A DNA stretch of 64,000 nt. Origin: Monodelphis domestica (taxonomy: Eukaryota > Chordata > Mammalia > Didelphimorphia > Didelphidae). A program made the position numbers and the translations under genes. The notes beneath the pieces were generated by a model. It had not been told where the DNA came from and searched no databases. It saw nothing but the letters and a program-made list of their open reading frames with translations. Every line of letters starts with the position of its first letter. Position 1 is the stretch's first letter. This document shows positions 12,041 to 22,630 of the stretch, one piece after another. The DNA lies in the NCBI RefSeq assembly GCF_027887165.1, contig NC_077227.1, positions 83,660,930-83,724,929 on the forward strand. The letters are read 5' to 3'.

Positions 12041-13021
12041 TTGGATGTTGAAAATTTATTAGAAGGATTATTAACAAAGAGAGAGAAAAATAATCTCGTC
12101 TCTCTGGCTAATAAAAAGCGGGGTAAAAAAGGAAGTTATTGGCCAACTGAAGATCCCAATGTTGAACTAGATCACACAAAACTAAACCAGGCCAGAGAAG
12201 CATTATTGACAGCCATGAGAACTTGCTCTGATAGACCTGAAAAATGGTCAAAATTTGAAAGAACCCGACAAGATATTGATGAAACACCCTCCCAGTTTAT
12301 GGACAGACTTATTGACGTAGGAAATACATATATAGACCTTGATTTATCCAGAGAAAGAGACATTAGACAAATACGTAGGCAATTTGTTAAGAATTGTTGT
12401 TCAGTGGTAAAAGATTACTTTAAAACTAGCTGTCCTAATTGGGACTCTATGGACCTTGAAGAATTGAGGAGAGTAGCAACCTATGTTTATAAAGGTGGTG
12501 TAAAAAGACCCGAGGAAGACGATACATCAGTGAAAAATCTAAAGAAAGAAATTGAAATGTTAAAGAGACAATTGAAAAATAAAGGAGAGACTATAGCCCC
12601 TTTGTGGGAATTCACAAATAAATCAGTAACTTGCCACTTCTGTGAGAAGAAGGGCCACAAAATGATGGAATGTAGAACCTTTCTTAAGATGATTGGAAGG
12701 AATACACAGTTTAATAACAATTTTAGAAATAACAACTATAGAAATGATGATAATGGTCATAGAAACCAGAATTTTAGAAATTCTAGAAATTATAATAATG
12801 ACTATGGAAATAACTATAATGAATATAGAAATAAGAACTTTAGAAACCAAAATTATAGAAATAGGAATTGGGAAAATAATGACAATGCTCAAAATGAAGA
12901 AAATTATAATGACCAACAAGAATATATGAGAAATGGTGCTCATCCAAAAAATACTCGAGGTGCTAATGACCCTCAGAGAGGTGCCCTTCAGGAGGGTGCC
13001 CAAGGAACTTCCCAAATATAA
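12041..13021 (+). pseudogene. ERV gag, capsid C-terminal part and nucleocapsid
   Basis: Open frame of 326 codons; the same frame runs back to about 11975. Residues 1-160 resemble a gammaretroviral capsid: a 'DVENLLEGLLTKREK' helix, and 'DETPSQFMDRLIDV', which aligns with the major homology region 'ESPSAFLERL' of that group. Residues about 199-212 form one CCHC zinc knuckle, Cys-X2-Cys-X4-His-X4-Cys (CHFCEKKGHKMMEC). The tail after it (about 225-290) is a degenerate Asn/Arg/Tyr/Phe-rich repeat. One knuckle and this capsid type argue for a class I, gamma-like ERV. It ends in a TAA without any protease frame after it. Confidence 0.85.
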
Positions 13022-13109
13022 TGAAGGTGATTCTTCTTAGATTGTATTGATTTTGTTGATATTAATTAACCTTTTTCAGTTTTGTCTCCACTCCAAATAG
13101 TAGGAAAGG

Positions 13110-13601
13110 ATGAACAAAGAACTTAAAACTATGATTGGAAAATTATGCACTGACACCCATTTAAAATGGCCTGAAATTCTCCCTCTGGCCCTATTTTATC
13201 TTAGAAGCAAGCCTAGAGGAGACTTACACATATCACCATTTGAGATGCTTTTTGGACATCCGCCTATACAGGCTAAGCCTTTCTCCCCGGCTTATACATC
13301 GCTATTAGGGGGAGATACTACTATTGCTTCCTATATACAGGAGTTACAGCACAAACTACGTGAACTTCATGAATCCGGAGCTGCAGTTCAAGCCGGACCA
13401 TTAGACTTTTCTCTGCATGACCTGAATCAAGGAGATAAAGTTTATATTAAGAATTTCAAGCGAACTGGAGCAACTCAACCTTCATGGGAAGGACCATTCC
13501 AAATATTGTTAACTACTCCAACATCTATAAAGGTTGGAGAAAGGGACTCTTGGATTCATTGCTCACATGTGAAGAAAGCATCTTCTACTGAGACTGATTG
13601 A
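13110..13601 (+). pseudogene. ERV integrase C-terminal part
   Basis: Open frame of 163 codons. Residues about 8-55 match the end of a gammaretroviral integrase core: 'WPEILPLALFYLRSKP', then 'SPFEMLFGHPP'. Residues about 120-160 hold the C-terminal SH3-like part, with 'WEGPFQILLTTPTSIKV' and 'WIHCSHVKKA'. Protease, reverse transcriptase, RNase H and the N-terminal two thirds of integrase are absent between this and the gag end at 13021. The copy is therefore internally deleted. No env frame or second LTR follows that I can see. Confidence 0.85.
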
Positions 13602-14036
13602 CTGTAACCTATCGCATGCATTGGAGATAATAATCCATAGACAAATGGATGCTGTTTTTTGAGAACACATTGAATTACTAATTTTTCTTTAATTTTATTA
13701 TTGCTTTTCTTTTGATTAGAATATTTGATTTTTTCTCATTTTTTATACTAAAGGTACATATAATTAATATTATTTTCTGCAGTAATAGAAGTTAATATAT
13801 ATATATTCTTGCTGTAATATCAATATATACCTAAAAACTAACATGCATCTGTATAATCAAGAAAAGAAAATTCCCACCTTGGCTGTTTTAGAAAATATTT
13901 GTCTTATTCTGTAGCTTGAGTCCATCATTTCTATGTCAAGAGCTTACTTACTAGACTGTTTTCTCATCAGTCTTCAGGCATCACAGTTAGTCAGATTATT
14001 AATCAGAAAGTTCAACTTTTTCAAAGGTGTTTTATT
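13602..14036. other. Possible ERV remnant / AT-rich spacer
   Basis: AT-rich sequence after the integrase stop, with no open frame and no LTR-like match to 9646-10506. I see no convincing env. Confidence 0.4.
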
Positions 14037-14250
14037 TTAGGTGGGATAAGGGTTGGGTCAGAGTGCTGGACTTGGGAGTCAGGAATACCCGAGTTCAAAT
14101 TCCATTTCAGATGGCTGTGAGACCCTGGGCTCATCTATAAAACGGAGATAATATTAGTATCCAATTCCCAGGCCTGTTGTGAGGATGAAATGAGATATTC
14201 ATGAATGTCTCTGCAAATCTTAAAGTTCTACATAAATGCTAGCTATTATA
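14037..14250 (+). repeat. CORE-SINE copy
   Basis: 'gagttcaaattccatttcag', 'tgtgagaccctgggctcatc', 'aaaacggagataat', 'tgttgtgaggatgaaatgag' and 'ctacataaatgctagctatt' follow the CORE-SINE (MIR-related) order. Confidence 0.7.
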
Positions 14251-14314
14251 CTTTCATGTAAATCATTTCAAGCTTCTCAGAAACTTTTGTAATTTCTTAC
14301 CATTACTATAGGTG

Positions 14315-14480
14315 GCTAGGTGGTGTAGACAGGGCTCTGGGCTCAGAGAAAGGAAGAACCGAATTCAAATCCTGATTTAGACTCACAATAACATCTGCCT
14401 TACAGGACCGACATGAGATAACACAGGTGAAGTTCTTGACAAACTCCAAAGTGCCATATAAATGTTGGCTCTATTATATT
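14315..14480 (+). repeat. CORE-SINE copy, internally deleted
   Basis: Starts 'gtggctaggtggtgtagac', has 'gaattcaaatcctgatttag', then jumps to the 3' part ('acatgagataac', 'aaagtgccatataaatgttg'). About 165 bp. Confidence 0.65.
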
Positions 14481-15144
14481 CCATTACATCGCTATGTCAT
14501 AATTTGTTAAACCATAACTCAATTGATGGATACCTGATTGGCACAGAAGGGATTGCCAAAGAAGGGCATCAGGAAAAATGGCACCCAAGTTGACTCTTTA
14601 AAGGAGCCTTTAAGGATTTTAAGAAGTGAGGAAGGAGTGGATTTCAGACCTGAGGATCAGCCTGTGCAAAGACAGGAAGGTGGGATACAGAGGATGGGCA
14701 AAACCGGGAGGTCCCCTCTGTTGTAGGATCTCCACTCAGTTTCTCCTTTTATGATACTGTTCAAGACAAAACAAACCTTCTTTCCCAGGATTCCAATTTT
14801 TCAGACGCAACACCATGAGCCAGCTATACACCACTCTAGCACAAATCATGCTAACTGTAGGATGTGTCAGAATGGGAAGAGCATCATCCTTGAACTTTTC
14901 TACTACACATTGTCCTAATAATCTGAATTCAGTTTAGGACCCATTTTTGGAACAATACTATAACTGGTGAGGTAGCTCTGCTTGCATTTGAGACCATCCA
15001 GGAAGTTTCTCTTATTTTTATTCCAATAGAGAAGCTGGGATGGGAATTAGAATCTCAGAACATATTTAGGAGGTGTGAAATCTTGATCTTGCAGAATTTT
15101 GAATATGTGCAAAGAAAGAGCTACCCTTGGACAAGTAAGGGAAG
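14481..15144. other. Unclassified intergenic sequence
   Basis: A short inverted L1-like piece near 14485-14530 ('catcgctatgtcataatttg'), then sequence in which I recognise nothing. Short open frames lack any familiar motif. Confidence 0.35.
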
Positions 15145-15345
15145 CAAAAGAGTGGGATGTCATGATTATGGGACCTGAAAGTAAGGAGACTTGGGTTCAA
15201 GGATCAGGTTTCGCCATATATTGGTTGTGTGACTGTGGGTGAGACATCTAGTTTCTCTTTCCTTATCTATAACATGGAGATAAGGATAGTAGAGTTCTCT
15301 ATCTACCCCAAGGTTGTTATGAGATAATTTATGTGCAAGTGCTTT
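15145..15345 (+). repeat. CORE-SINE copy
   Basis: 'gagacttgggttcaagga', 'tgtgtgactgtgggtgagac', 'ataacatggagataaggat' and 'aggttgttatgagataat' give the usual CORE-SINE order, ending at a T run near 15344. Confidence 0.65.
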
Positions 15346-15749
15346 TTTTTTTTAATGGTACGAGTAGAAACCAGACTTCTTCAGAGTTGATATAATTGGT
15401 TATTTCACCACTAGATGGTGATGATGATTTTTTGAAGCCTCCCAAGAGGTCCTTCATTCTCCCAGGTCAGGAGTGGTTGGAAAGCCCCTGATGGAGATCT
15501 GGAAGTGTGTGAACTCCCATTCTTTAAAATTACAAATGATGAAAAAGTAAGACTATTAAAATGCTTCTCAGAACACCAATGGAACTATGCTCTGGATGGT
15601 CTGGTTTTTCCCTCCAGTTTGCAATCTCTCCTCTGCTGGGAGCCATCAAGTCAAGATGTTTTGACACAGTCACTTGTGGAAACCAGGAGGTCACAAAGTG
15701 GCTGCTAGGAAGAATGGAATCAGCCACTGAACCCCCCCCCCCCAGTGAC

Positions 15750-16490
15750 TTTCCTTATTAACGTCCCCTTATTATGGGAATTTCTATGATTATTCCCCAG
15801 GAAAAATAGATGAGAGCAACATGCTTGCAGGATTAATACAGATGTCCCTCTCTGTTCCCCCCAGATTATCACCAGGAGATCCCACCTACAAAGTTAAACC
15901 TAAGGATTCTTATGTGCCCACTTAGATAGAACCCTCTTTTCTAGACATAAAAACTTCTGGCAAATCTGTGCTTAGAATTCCCCAACCTAAATCTGGGCCA
16001 TGTTGATTCTACCCTCTGATCCCGCACTTAGCAACAATGTTTTGTTGACTATCTCCTTAGGCTTCGTCTCTATTGTTAGGAACTATGGAAACATGTATGT
16101 TGAGAATGAAATTGTGTGCCAAGTAGATATGTGACCATGAGGGTATAAAATAAACACAAGCCTCAGTCAAAGTGGAGCAGTTTTTCCTGTGAAACCTGTG
16201 CTATGGGCTGAATACAAAACTGTGTCCCATTCATCATTCCGCTGACATCGTCCCACCTCCAAGACCCCATCCCCTATGGGAGGCAGGACCACCCCACAGC
16301 ACTCCTCTGTCCACAATCTCCCATATATCCTCCACAGAGGGTCCACAGGATAGCCTTTCTCTAGTTCTATTAACCTTGCATCAATACTATTGGTGTACAT
16401 GGGCTCTCCGTGCCCCCTTCTCTTGCCAATTTTTTCCCCAGTCACACGTTTCTCTAATGATATCTTTCTCCTCACCTACCATTTTTTCTT
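15750..16490 (+). mobile_element. Possible solo LTR
   Basis: Sequence unlike the other repeats, with a promoter-like 'gggtataaaataaacacaag' at about 16141 followed by 'cctcagtcaaagtgg' and pyrimidine-rich downstream DNA, as in retroviral U3-R-U5. I could not define TG/CA edges or a target-site duplication, so this is only a suggestion. Confidence 0.3.
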
Positions 16491-17084
16491 AAACGTAAAA
16501 TGGTGATTTTCTCTAACCCAATTCTAGATGAAATTCTTGTCCTGAAGTGTGAGCCTGATTAAGATTAATATTTAGAAAGAACATAAATCTTGTAAGCATA
16601 AAAAATTCTAAATTAATTAAATAAAAGTTTTCAAAAAAAATAGTTCCTAAAGTAGTCTCAAAAAAAAAAAAGATTAATATTTACCCAACAGAAATGGAGT
16701 TTTGATCATTTAAGATAGAAGACTGGAACCTATTTCCTGTCAACAGTTTTCAACTGACTTGAGAAACCTGGCTGATTTTCTCCCTTTTGTTTTCTATCTG
16801 GCTTTCCTAGAGCATGAGCAAAGTTTTAAAGCCACAGCCAGATGTCTCTCTGGCTATAAATACCTTTCTGTCAGAGAGGGCATTTTCACATAATTCTGTT
16901 AAGCATGCTGTGCCCCGTCCTAACTTTTGTGTGATGGACCCCCTGAGAAGTCTAGTAAAGCCCCTGGACCCTCTATCAGAATAATGTTTTTAAATATATA
17001 AAATAAAATACCTAGAGTTACAAAGTAAATCAATTATATTGAAATTCAGTTACATTAAAAAAAAAACAAACAAAAACAAAAAAA
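16491..17084. repeat. Unassigned interspersed repeat and AT-rich DNA
   Basis: The stretch 16915-17050 ('gatggaccccctgagaagtc' ... 'ccctctatcagaataatg') has the look of a dispersed mammalian repeat, but I cannot name its family. The rest is AT-rich and shows nothing. Confidence 0.3.
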
Positions 17085-17335
17085 AACAGTGACCCAGTGG
17101 ATTCCAGCTGAATCAGGAGTCTAGAAGACTTGAGTTCAAATTTGGCCTCAGATACTTACTAGCAGTGGGACTCTGGGCAAGTCACTTAACCTCTGCCTAC
17201 CTTGGTGTCTCCAACTGTAAAATGGGAACAGTAGCACATGCCTTCTAAGGTTATTGTGAGGGATCAAATGAGGTTCTTAATTGTAAAGTGCTTAACGCAA
17301 TGTTTGGTCCGTGATGAGCATTTTATAAATGTTAG
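17085..17335 (+). repeat. CORE-SINE, nearly full length
   Basis: About 250 bp, preceded by an A/C-rich run. Head 'agtgacccagtggattcc', then 'cttgagttcaaatttggcct', 'ctctgggcaagtcacttaac', 'ctgtaaaatgggaacagtag', 'aggttattgtgagggatc' and 'attttataaatgttagc'. Confidence 0.75.
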
Positions 17336-17344
17336 CAATTATTA

Positions 17345-17735
17345 TTACTGTTTATCTGCCCATTATGGAGGAGCACCAAATTGTTCTTCTCTCTATCTCT
17401 CGACCACCTCCTACCTTTCCCCCCTTCTTACTCCTGAATTCCTTAGTCCCTTCAAAACACAACTTGGGGACCATCTTTTCTACAAGAAGCATCTTCTGGT
17501 CCCAACTGCTAGAACTCTCTTAACCTATCTTACTTATATTTATTTTGGACTCATTGATTGAAATCCTTGTTTATTCTGTGTTGATTCTATGTATATGTAA
17601 ATAAGAACATGCTGGCTCCCTAATAATGGACAGCTTCTTGGAAATCAAGATTTCACTTTTTGAATTGGCATTCATAAGCAACTGGACAGACACATGGATA
17701 TTTCACGAATGTTTGTTGACTGAACAATGAACTGT
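17345..17735 (+). mobile_element. L2 LINE 3' fragment
   Basis: Pyrimidine-rich L2 3' text ('ttctacaagaagcatcttct', 'ggtcccaactgctagaactc') leading to an end with 'cacgaatgtttgttgactga'. No frame is preserved. Confidence 0.5.
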
Positions 17736-17739
17736 CGAT

Positions 17740-18640
17740 GATGTCTTTGTTAAAAAGGAAAAGAATAGATTTAAAGAGGGGGTAGGTAATGATGGATATC
17801 AAAAAGATTTGTTTATAAGAGAAAATCTAGGGACTAAAGGGATAAATCATAGTGTAGATCACCTGGTATTTTTGTGGAATTATACTCTAGACCTCTAGAA
17901 CAGGAAGAGGAAACAGGTAGGAGATTTGGGAAGGGTCATTGTGACAGGAACATTTCTCAGGCTTATCTGCCAAGTCTCTGCCCCGTCTCTGCCCCAAAGG
18001 CACAGATCCAAGGAATGACCTTTGAGAGCCAGCTCATGAGTAGCTGAGATGTGGACTCTTTCAAGGTCCCATTCGTATATGAACCTGTACAGAGCAATGT
18101 TACAGATAAACTTCATTAAATCAGAGCCTGCTCTCCCCAGGAACCCGTAGCCCTAGGTTTTGGGGAAAATGTTTGTACTTCTGTTCCGTGATTGCCACTT
18201 GGCAAAATTCAAAAATAGAACAAGACCAGTGTGGCTTATAAAACCTTGGCTTGCCTTCATGCCAAAAAGGAGAGAGAAAATGGCAGAGACTGACATTCAG
18301 CATAGATTTGGGAGAACAAGTCTCAAAGTGAGATCAGAGACCAAAAAAAAAGTTAAAAAATCAAATAGGTAAGATCCCCTGACTGCAAAGGGATAGGACA
18401 TTTGCAAGGTGGTTCAAGAGCTGGTCTTGAAAGGGGAAGAAGCTGAAGTCGATGCACTCCCTGACACACACCGGTTGTGATTCTTGGTGCGCATTTGTCT
18501 CCAAAGTCTCTGACATCGTACATTGCAAAACAGCTGCTGATCTGCAAAAGTCGTTTCTGCTTTGGGAATTCCCACCACCAATGAAATCACAAGTCCGGAT
18601 CATCAGGATGGAAAGAAATTAGAGGAAGCAAAGAGAAACA
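17740..18640. other. Unclassified intergenic sequence
   Basis: Moderately GC-balanced sequence with some CpGs (18430-18620) and short open frames on both strands. I see no splice-site-framed exon and no repeat family I know. A conserved element cannot be excluded. Confidence 0.35.
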
Positions 18641-18644
18641 ATTC

Positions 18645-20290
18645 CAGTGTGGGAGCAAATGGAGCCCATCTAAAGAAGTCGTAACGAATGGATGCCCAAG
18701 GCTCTTCTAGTCCAAATTTTGACTTTAAATACATGGTGTCCAATATGCTAAAGCTCACAAGAGGTTTAAGATGGTGACAAATGTTAAGTGTAAAATAAAA
18801 GACATAGAAAAAATGTAAAAAATGTGGGGGGTAAGAGGAAGATCAGAAAAGGAACAGAATATTGGCATGGGTAGATGGGATGATAGAAGAAAAAGTAGAA
18901 TTAAACTCTTATTTTGTATTTTCTCCAGCAAGGGAGAAGATCTTCAAAGAATGGGACAAAAGTGGTTAACGGGGAATGGGGACTAAAGATAAGTAAGGTT
19001 AGTTGTCACAAACAACTTCAAGTTCTCACGCTTGTATACACCACATTCCAGGGTCATAAATAGAAACACCTCTGTTCCCCACCCTCCCCCCATCTCCCCA
19101 AAGACAGGTGTAATGGTGGAGCTGCCTTGGGAATCGAAGACTCAAGAGTACAAGTCAAATGGTATAGGAATGGAGGAATTGTCCTAGTTTTCAAAAAGTG
19201 GCCACCTTTGCATTTGATGAACGAGGGGAACTTGGTTTTGAGTGCTGACAGAAATATTAATTTTTTTTTTATAATAAACCCTTACCTTCTGTCTTGGAGT
19301 CAATACTGTGTATTGGCTCCAAGGCAGAAGAGTGGTAAGGGCTAGGCAATGGGGGTCAAGTGACTTGCCCAGGGTCACCCAGCTGGGAAGTGTCTGAGGT
19401 CAGATTTGAACCTAGGACCTCCCATCTCTAGGCCTGGCTCTCAATCCATTGAACTACCCAGCTGCCCCCAGAAATATTAATTTTTAAAGGGATGATTTGT
19501 AAAGATTTGGAAAAGTAAACTGGGAAAACTAAGAGGCAAAATGGCTTTATTAATAAGAAATTATGCCTGGCTAAATTAACTTTCAATTTTGATAGTTGAC
19601 TAGTAGACAGAGGAAAAATGCAAGATACCTAGATCTGAAATCATTGAGTAAAATGTCTTATATTACACAGATTGAGAAGTGTGAGCTGGAGGAGGCCAAA
19701 ATCAAGTGGATATGAAAGTGGTTTTTTACCAGGATCATGGATAATCATATGAGGGGATGGAGTGCCCATGGACATTTTATCAGTGACTTGGATGAAAACA
19801 CATCAAATGTTATTTTTGTCAAATTTGAAAATGTATGAAGTTGGAAGGGCTTGCTAGTATGTTAGTTAATGGTCTTAGTCTTGGTCTAGGGAAATGAGTA
19901 CTAGAGTACTAAAGGCATATCTGGAGTTTGGTACTTTAAGTGAATATTTTGGTTAAGTCATCAACCAACATGGTGGAAAACCTCTAGATAATGTTATATG
20001 AAAGATCACGTAGAGGAATCTGGGATGTTTAGACTGAAGCAATATGTTAACTATCTCCAAATATTTGAAGGGCTATAAAATTGAAAAAAATACTAGACTT
20101 GCCCTGCTTGGTCCCAAAGGGTATAAGCAGGAATAATAGGTGGAATTTTTTATGAAGCTAATAAACTGAGGTTTGATACAAAGAAAAACTTTGAGGCAAA
20201 ACTGCTGGGCAAACTGGATCTAACCTACACAGGCAAAAAAGAATCCTACTTTAATTCACTCAGAAAGGAAGTTTCCAAGAACCAAAACAA
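18645..20290 (+). mobile_element. CR1/L3-type LINE remnant
   Basis: Degenerate copy of the CR1 3' half: 'ttttctccagcaagggagaa' at about 18920, 'catttgaagggctat'-like text around 20060, and 'aggtttgatacaaagaaaaa' before the end. All have counterparts in the CR1/L3 fossils elsewhere in the window. It is split by the SINE at 19266-19470 and carries no open frame of note. Confidence 0.5.
19266..19470 (-). repeat. Marsupial tRNA-derived SINE, inverted, with target-site duplication
   Basis: Full-length copy in reverse: 'aacccttaccttctgtcttg' first and 'actacccagctgcccc' last on the plus strand. The 15-bp duplication GAAATATTAATTTTT flanks it at 19251-19265 and 19471-19485 and is identical on both sides, so this is a relatively young insertion into the older CR1 remnant. 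Confidence 0.92.
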
Positions 20291-20294
20291 ACAA

Positions 20295-20590
20295 CACAAG
20301 CATCCAAACATCATTTAACATTTTAAGAAGCACCAACTTAAAATTCTCTGGATTATTAATCTATGATAAGAAATAAAAGGCTGGAATCTGACTTAGCAAA
20401 AAGCAAAGGAAACTGGGTTGCCCTACAAAATAATACCATATGAAACCTAGCACATTCCTTGGGGAGACAAAATACTTTTTTAGCAGGAACATAGACTTTG
20501 AGTGATTCCTCCTGAGAAATACAGTTGCATAGATATTTTAACATACTCATTGACCAAGAGAAACTGAACAAGGTAAACAAGTCCAAATGG
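20295..20590. other. Unclassified intergenic sequence
   Basis: No coding or repeat signal that I can support. Confidence 0.3.
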
Positions 20591-20760
20591 TAATAAGCCA
20601 ATTCAATAAATATTTATTAAATAATTACTATGGATGTTCTATATGCTGGGGATATAAAGGCAAAAACAAAATCTTTAATGCCAAAGAACATACATTCTAC
20701 TAGAAAGATATGATACATATAAAAGAAAATACAAAATACTTACAAAAAGCAAATATAAAT
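20590..20760 (+). repeat. Unassigned ancient repeat ('gctggggatataaaggca' type)
   Basis: 'caataaatatttattaaata' followed by 'atatgctggggatataaagg' and 'atgccaaagaacatacattc'. The same order recurs near 1560-1640, 26405-26540 and 44490-44580, so it is a dispersed family. I cannot name it safely (L2/L3-like). Confidence 0.5.
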
Positions 20761-20924
20761 CACTAAATGAGTGCTATCAATGTTCATGTACTATTAAAAA
20801 AAATAGAACTTCCACCTTATTGAGGGAACAAAGATTAAAAATATGAGCAACTAATTCTATGGATGGGGGGAATGCTGGGGGAGAGCGAGGAGCTTAGAAT
20901 CTGGAAATGCAAAGATCCAATGGG

Positions 20925-20943
20925 TGTGTGTGTGTGTGTGTGT
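20925..20943. repeat. (TG)n microsatellite
   Basis: About nine TG units. Confidence 0.9.
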
Positions 20944-21164
20944 GAATGTTTAAATCTCCTAAACTATACTTTTATCTGTGCTAAACAAGGGAAAGATGGT
21001 AAAAAATTACAATAGCAAAAAAAGAATCTAGAGATTTGAGTCAGAGGAGGAGGGGAGGATCAGAGTAGGGGGAAAAAGGAGATGGTGTGGGTAAGAGCAG
21101 AAACTGGGGGTGGATTGTTTTAAGCAGAATGAGCTATATAGTACTTGAATGATTTTTTTAAAAT

Positions 21165-21720
21165 TAAGGCAATATAAGAGTATTTGATGGAAGGAAAAAT
21201 AAACATTATAAAACTGAATGTTAATGGAATTAGCACCCCCACTGTGGAAAAAATTACAGAACGGATTAGAGAAAACAGAACCCAACAATTTTTTACATAC
21301 AAGAAACACACTTAAAAAACAGGGAAACAGATTTAAGGTGAGGGGCTGAAACAATATTTATTATCATACTTCATCTGAATCCAAAGGAGTTGCAATCATG
21401 ATTTCAGATAAGACAATAGCAAAAATGATACTGTGAAGAGTGACAAATAGGGAAGCTACATTATGATTAAAGGCACCATAGATAACACAATATCAGTAGT
21501 AAATAATGTACAGCAAATGGCATAGTAACTATTTAAAACGAAAAATTTACTCAAATGTAGAGAAATGTGAGACAGTAATTTTAAGAGACTATTCTTTCAA
21601 GTATTGCATGGGAATATTGATGTATTTGTTTCTTAGGATAATGGTACATTTACAAAAACTGAACATCTGCCACAAACATTCATAAATAGATGCAGAAAGG
21701 CAGCAATTATAACATACTTT
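21165..21720 (+). mobile_element. Old L1 ORF2 endonuclease-region fragment
   Basis: Diverged matches to the ORF2 5' part of the L1 at 4172-4560: 'aaaactgaatgttaatgg', 'acaagaaacacactta', 'gttgcaatcatgatttcag' and 'caaatggcatagtaa'. No open frame remains. Clearly older than the two large L1 copies. Confidence 0.65.
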
Positions 21721-21999
21721 TACTGGATTTGTTAGCCAAATTTTACCTGGACCCTGTAACCTGAGAGTATTGATATGCACCTTGGAAAGGGTCCCTCTTG
21801 GAAAGGAAACAATTGATTTGTCTCTTACTGTGCTGCAGGACCCAAATAGCCATGGGGCATCTGGGGATATAAATACGTGTTCCTCTGGACAAAGGTGGTG
21901 GCACATTTTATAGCCCATCGCTATTTTGGGGCCTTATTATGACAAAATTCCCGCACGTAGGATTTGGTTCTGGTTATGAAGAAACAGTAGGGTATGATA

Positions 22000-22135
22000 A
22001 TAGATCATTTTTTCTCAATTATATTGTTTTGTGGTTCACAAAGAGCCTCAAATACATCTCGTTTGCACTTCACAGGAACTCTGTGAGAGAGATGATAAAA
22101 TATTATCTGAGGAAGATTAAGGGTCGGAGATGAGG
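22000..22135 (-). repeat. MIR fragment, inverted
   Basis: Plus-strand 'cacaaagagcctcaaatac', 'cacttcacaggaactctgtg' and 'agatgataaaatattatct' fit an inverted MIR. Confidence 0.45.
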
Positions 22136-22284
22136 TGGTTCTGTGCCTGGTGTTAAATAGCTGATAAACATCAAACATCTACACTCTTTTCTGACTCTGG
22201 TTTAGTATTTTTTCCTTCTTACTACATTCCCTCCTTCCTGTAGTTAGTCAACATTTTGTTACGCCCTTACCAGGTGTTTGGCCC

Positions 22285-22405
22285 TTTGCTAGAATATACT
22301 GAATTTGGAGCTGGGTTTAAATCCCAGCTCTGCTACTTACTGCCCAAATGGCTATGGACAAGCCACATCACCTCTCTTGGCCTCAGTTTTCTCATCTGCT
22401 TAAAG
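22285..22405 (+). repeat. MIR fragment
   Basis: 'gctgggtttaaatcccagct', 'ctgctacttactgcccaaat', 'ggacaagccacatcacctct' and 'tcagttttctcatctgctta': the 5' half of a MIR. Confidence 0.75.
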
Positions 22406-22465
22406 AAAAGGGGTGGGGTGGGGTTTGGGCTTTTGATCTCGACAATCTTCCAATTTTACTTGCAG

Positions 22466-22630
22466 GGCTACTTGGTGGAGAAGGGATGGGACAAGTTCTG
22501 GACCCCGCAGAACTATGAGCAACAGATGAAAGTTGCAGCCAGGTCCTATATGAGGAGGAAAACTTTGTCCTCATTTGAGGAGGTTTTCCCCTCACCAGGC
22601 ACCTCAAAGGGCAGGCTCAATGAGTATTGA
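22466..22630 (+). CDS. Candidate 3'-terminal coding exon of an unidentified gene
   Basis: A good splice acceptor (pyrimidine-rich 'cttccaattttacttgcag') ends at 22465. After it 54 codons run open to TGA at 22628-22630. The peptide begins GYLVEKGWDKFWTPQNYE and goes on through a basic 'ARSYMRRK' to end in NEY. AATAAA at 22961-22966 lies about 330 nt after the stop. The composition (Trp, Tyr and Lys in the first third) is unlike the repeat-derived frames around it, and it lies in non-repeat DNA between MIR fragments. The implied gene would be convergent with BTAF1, whose transcript ends near 23560. I do not recognise the protein and see no partner exons upstream, so it could be a pseudogene piece or chance. 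Confidence 0.35.
   Translation, partial: GYLVEKGWDKFWTPQNYEQQMKVAARSYMRRKTLSSFEEVFPSPGTSKGRLNEY

Noticed and set aside
12623..13015. A 130-codon minus-strand frame opposite gag
   Set aside because: It is the antisense shadow of the Asn/Arg-rich gag tail; Ile/Ser-rich composition follows from the repeat.
18361..18603. Minus-strand 80-codon frame in CpG-containing sequence as a possible exon
   Set aside because: No matching splice acceptor/donor pair, no recognisable protein motif; left as unclassified.
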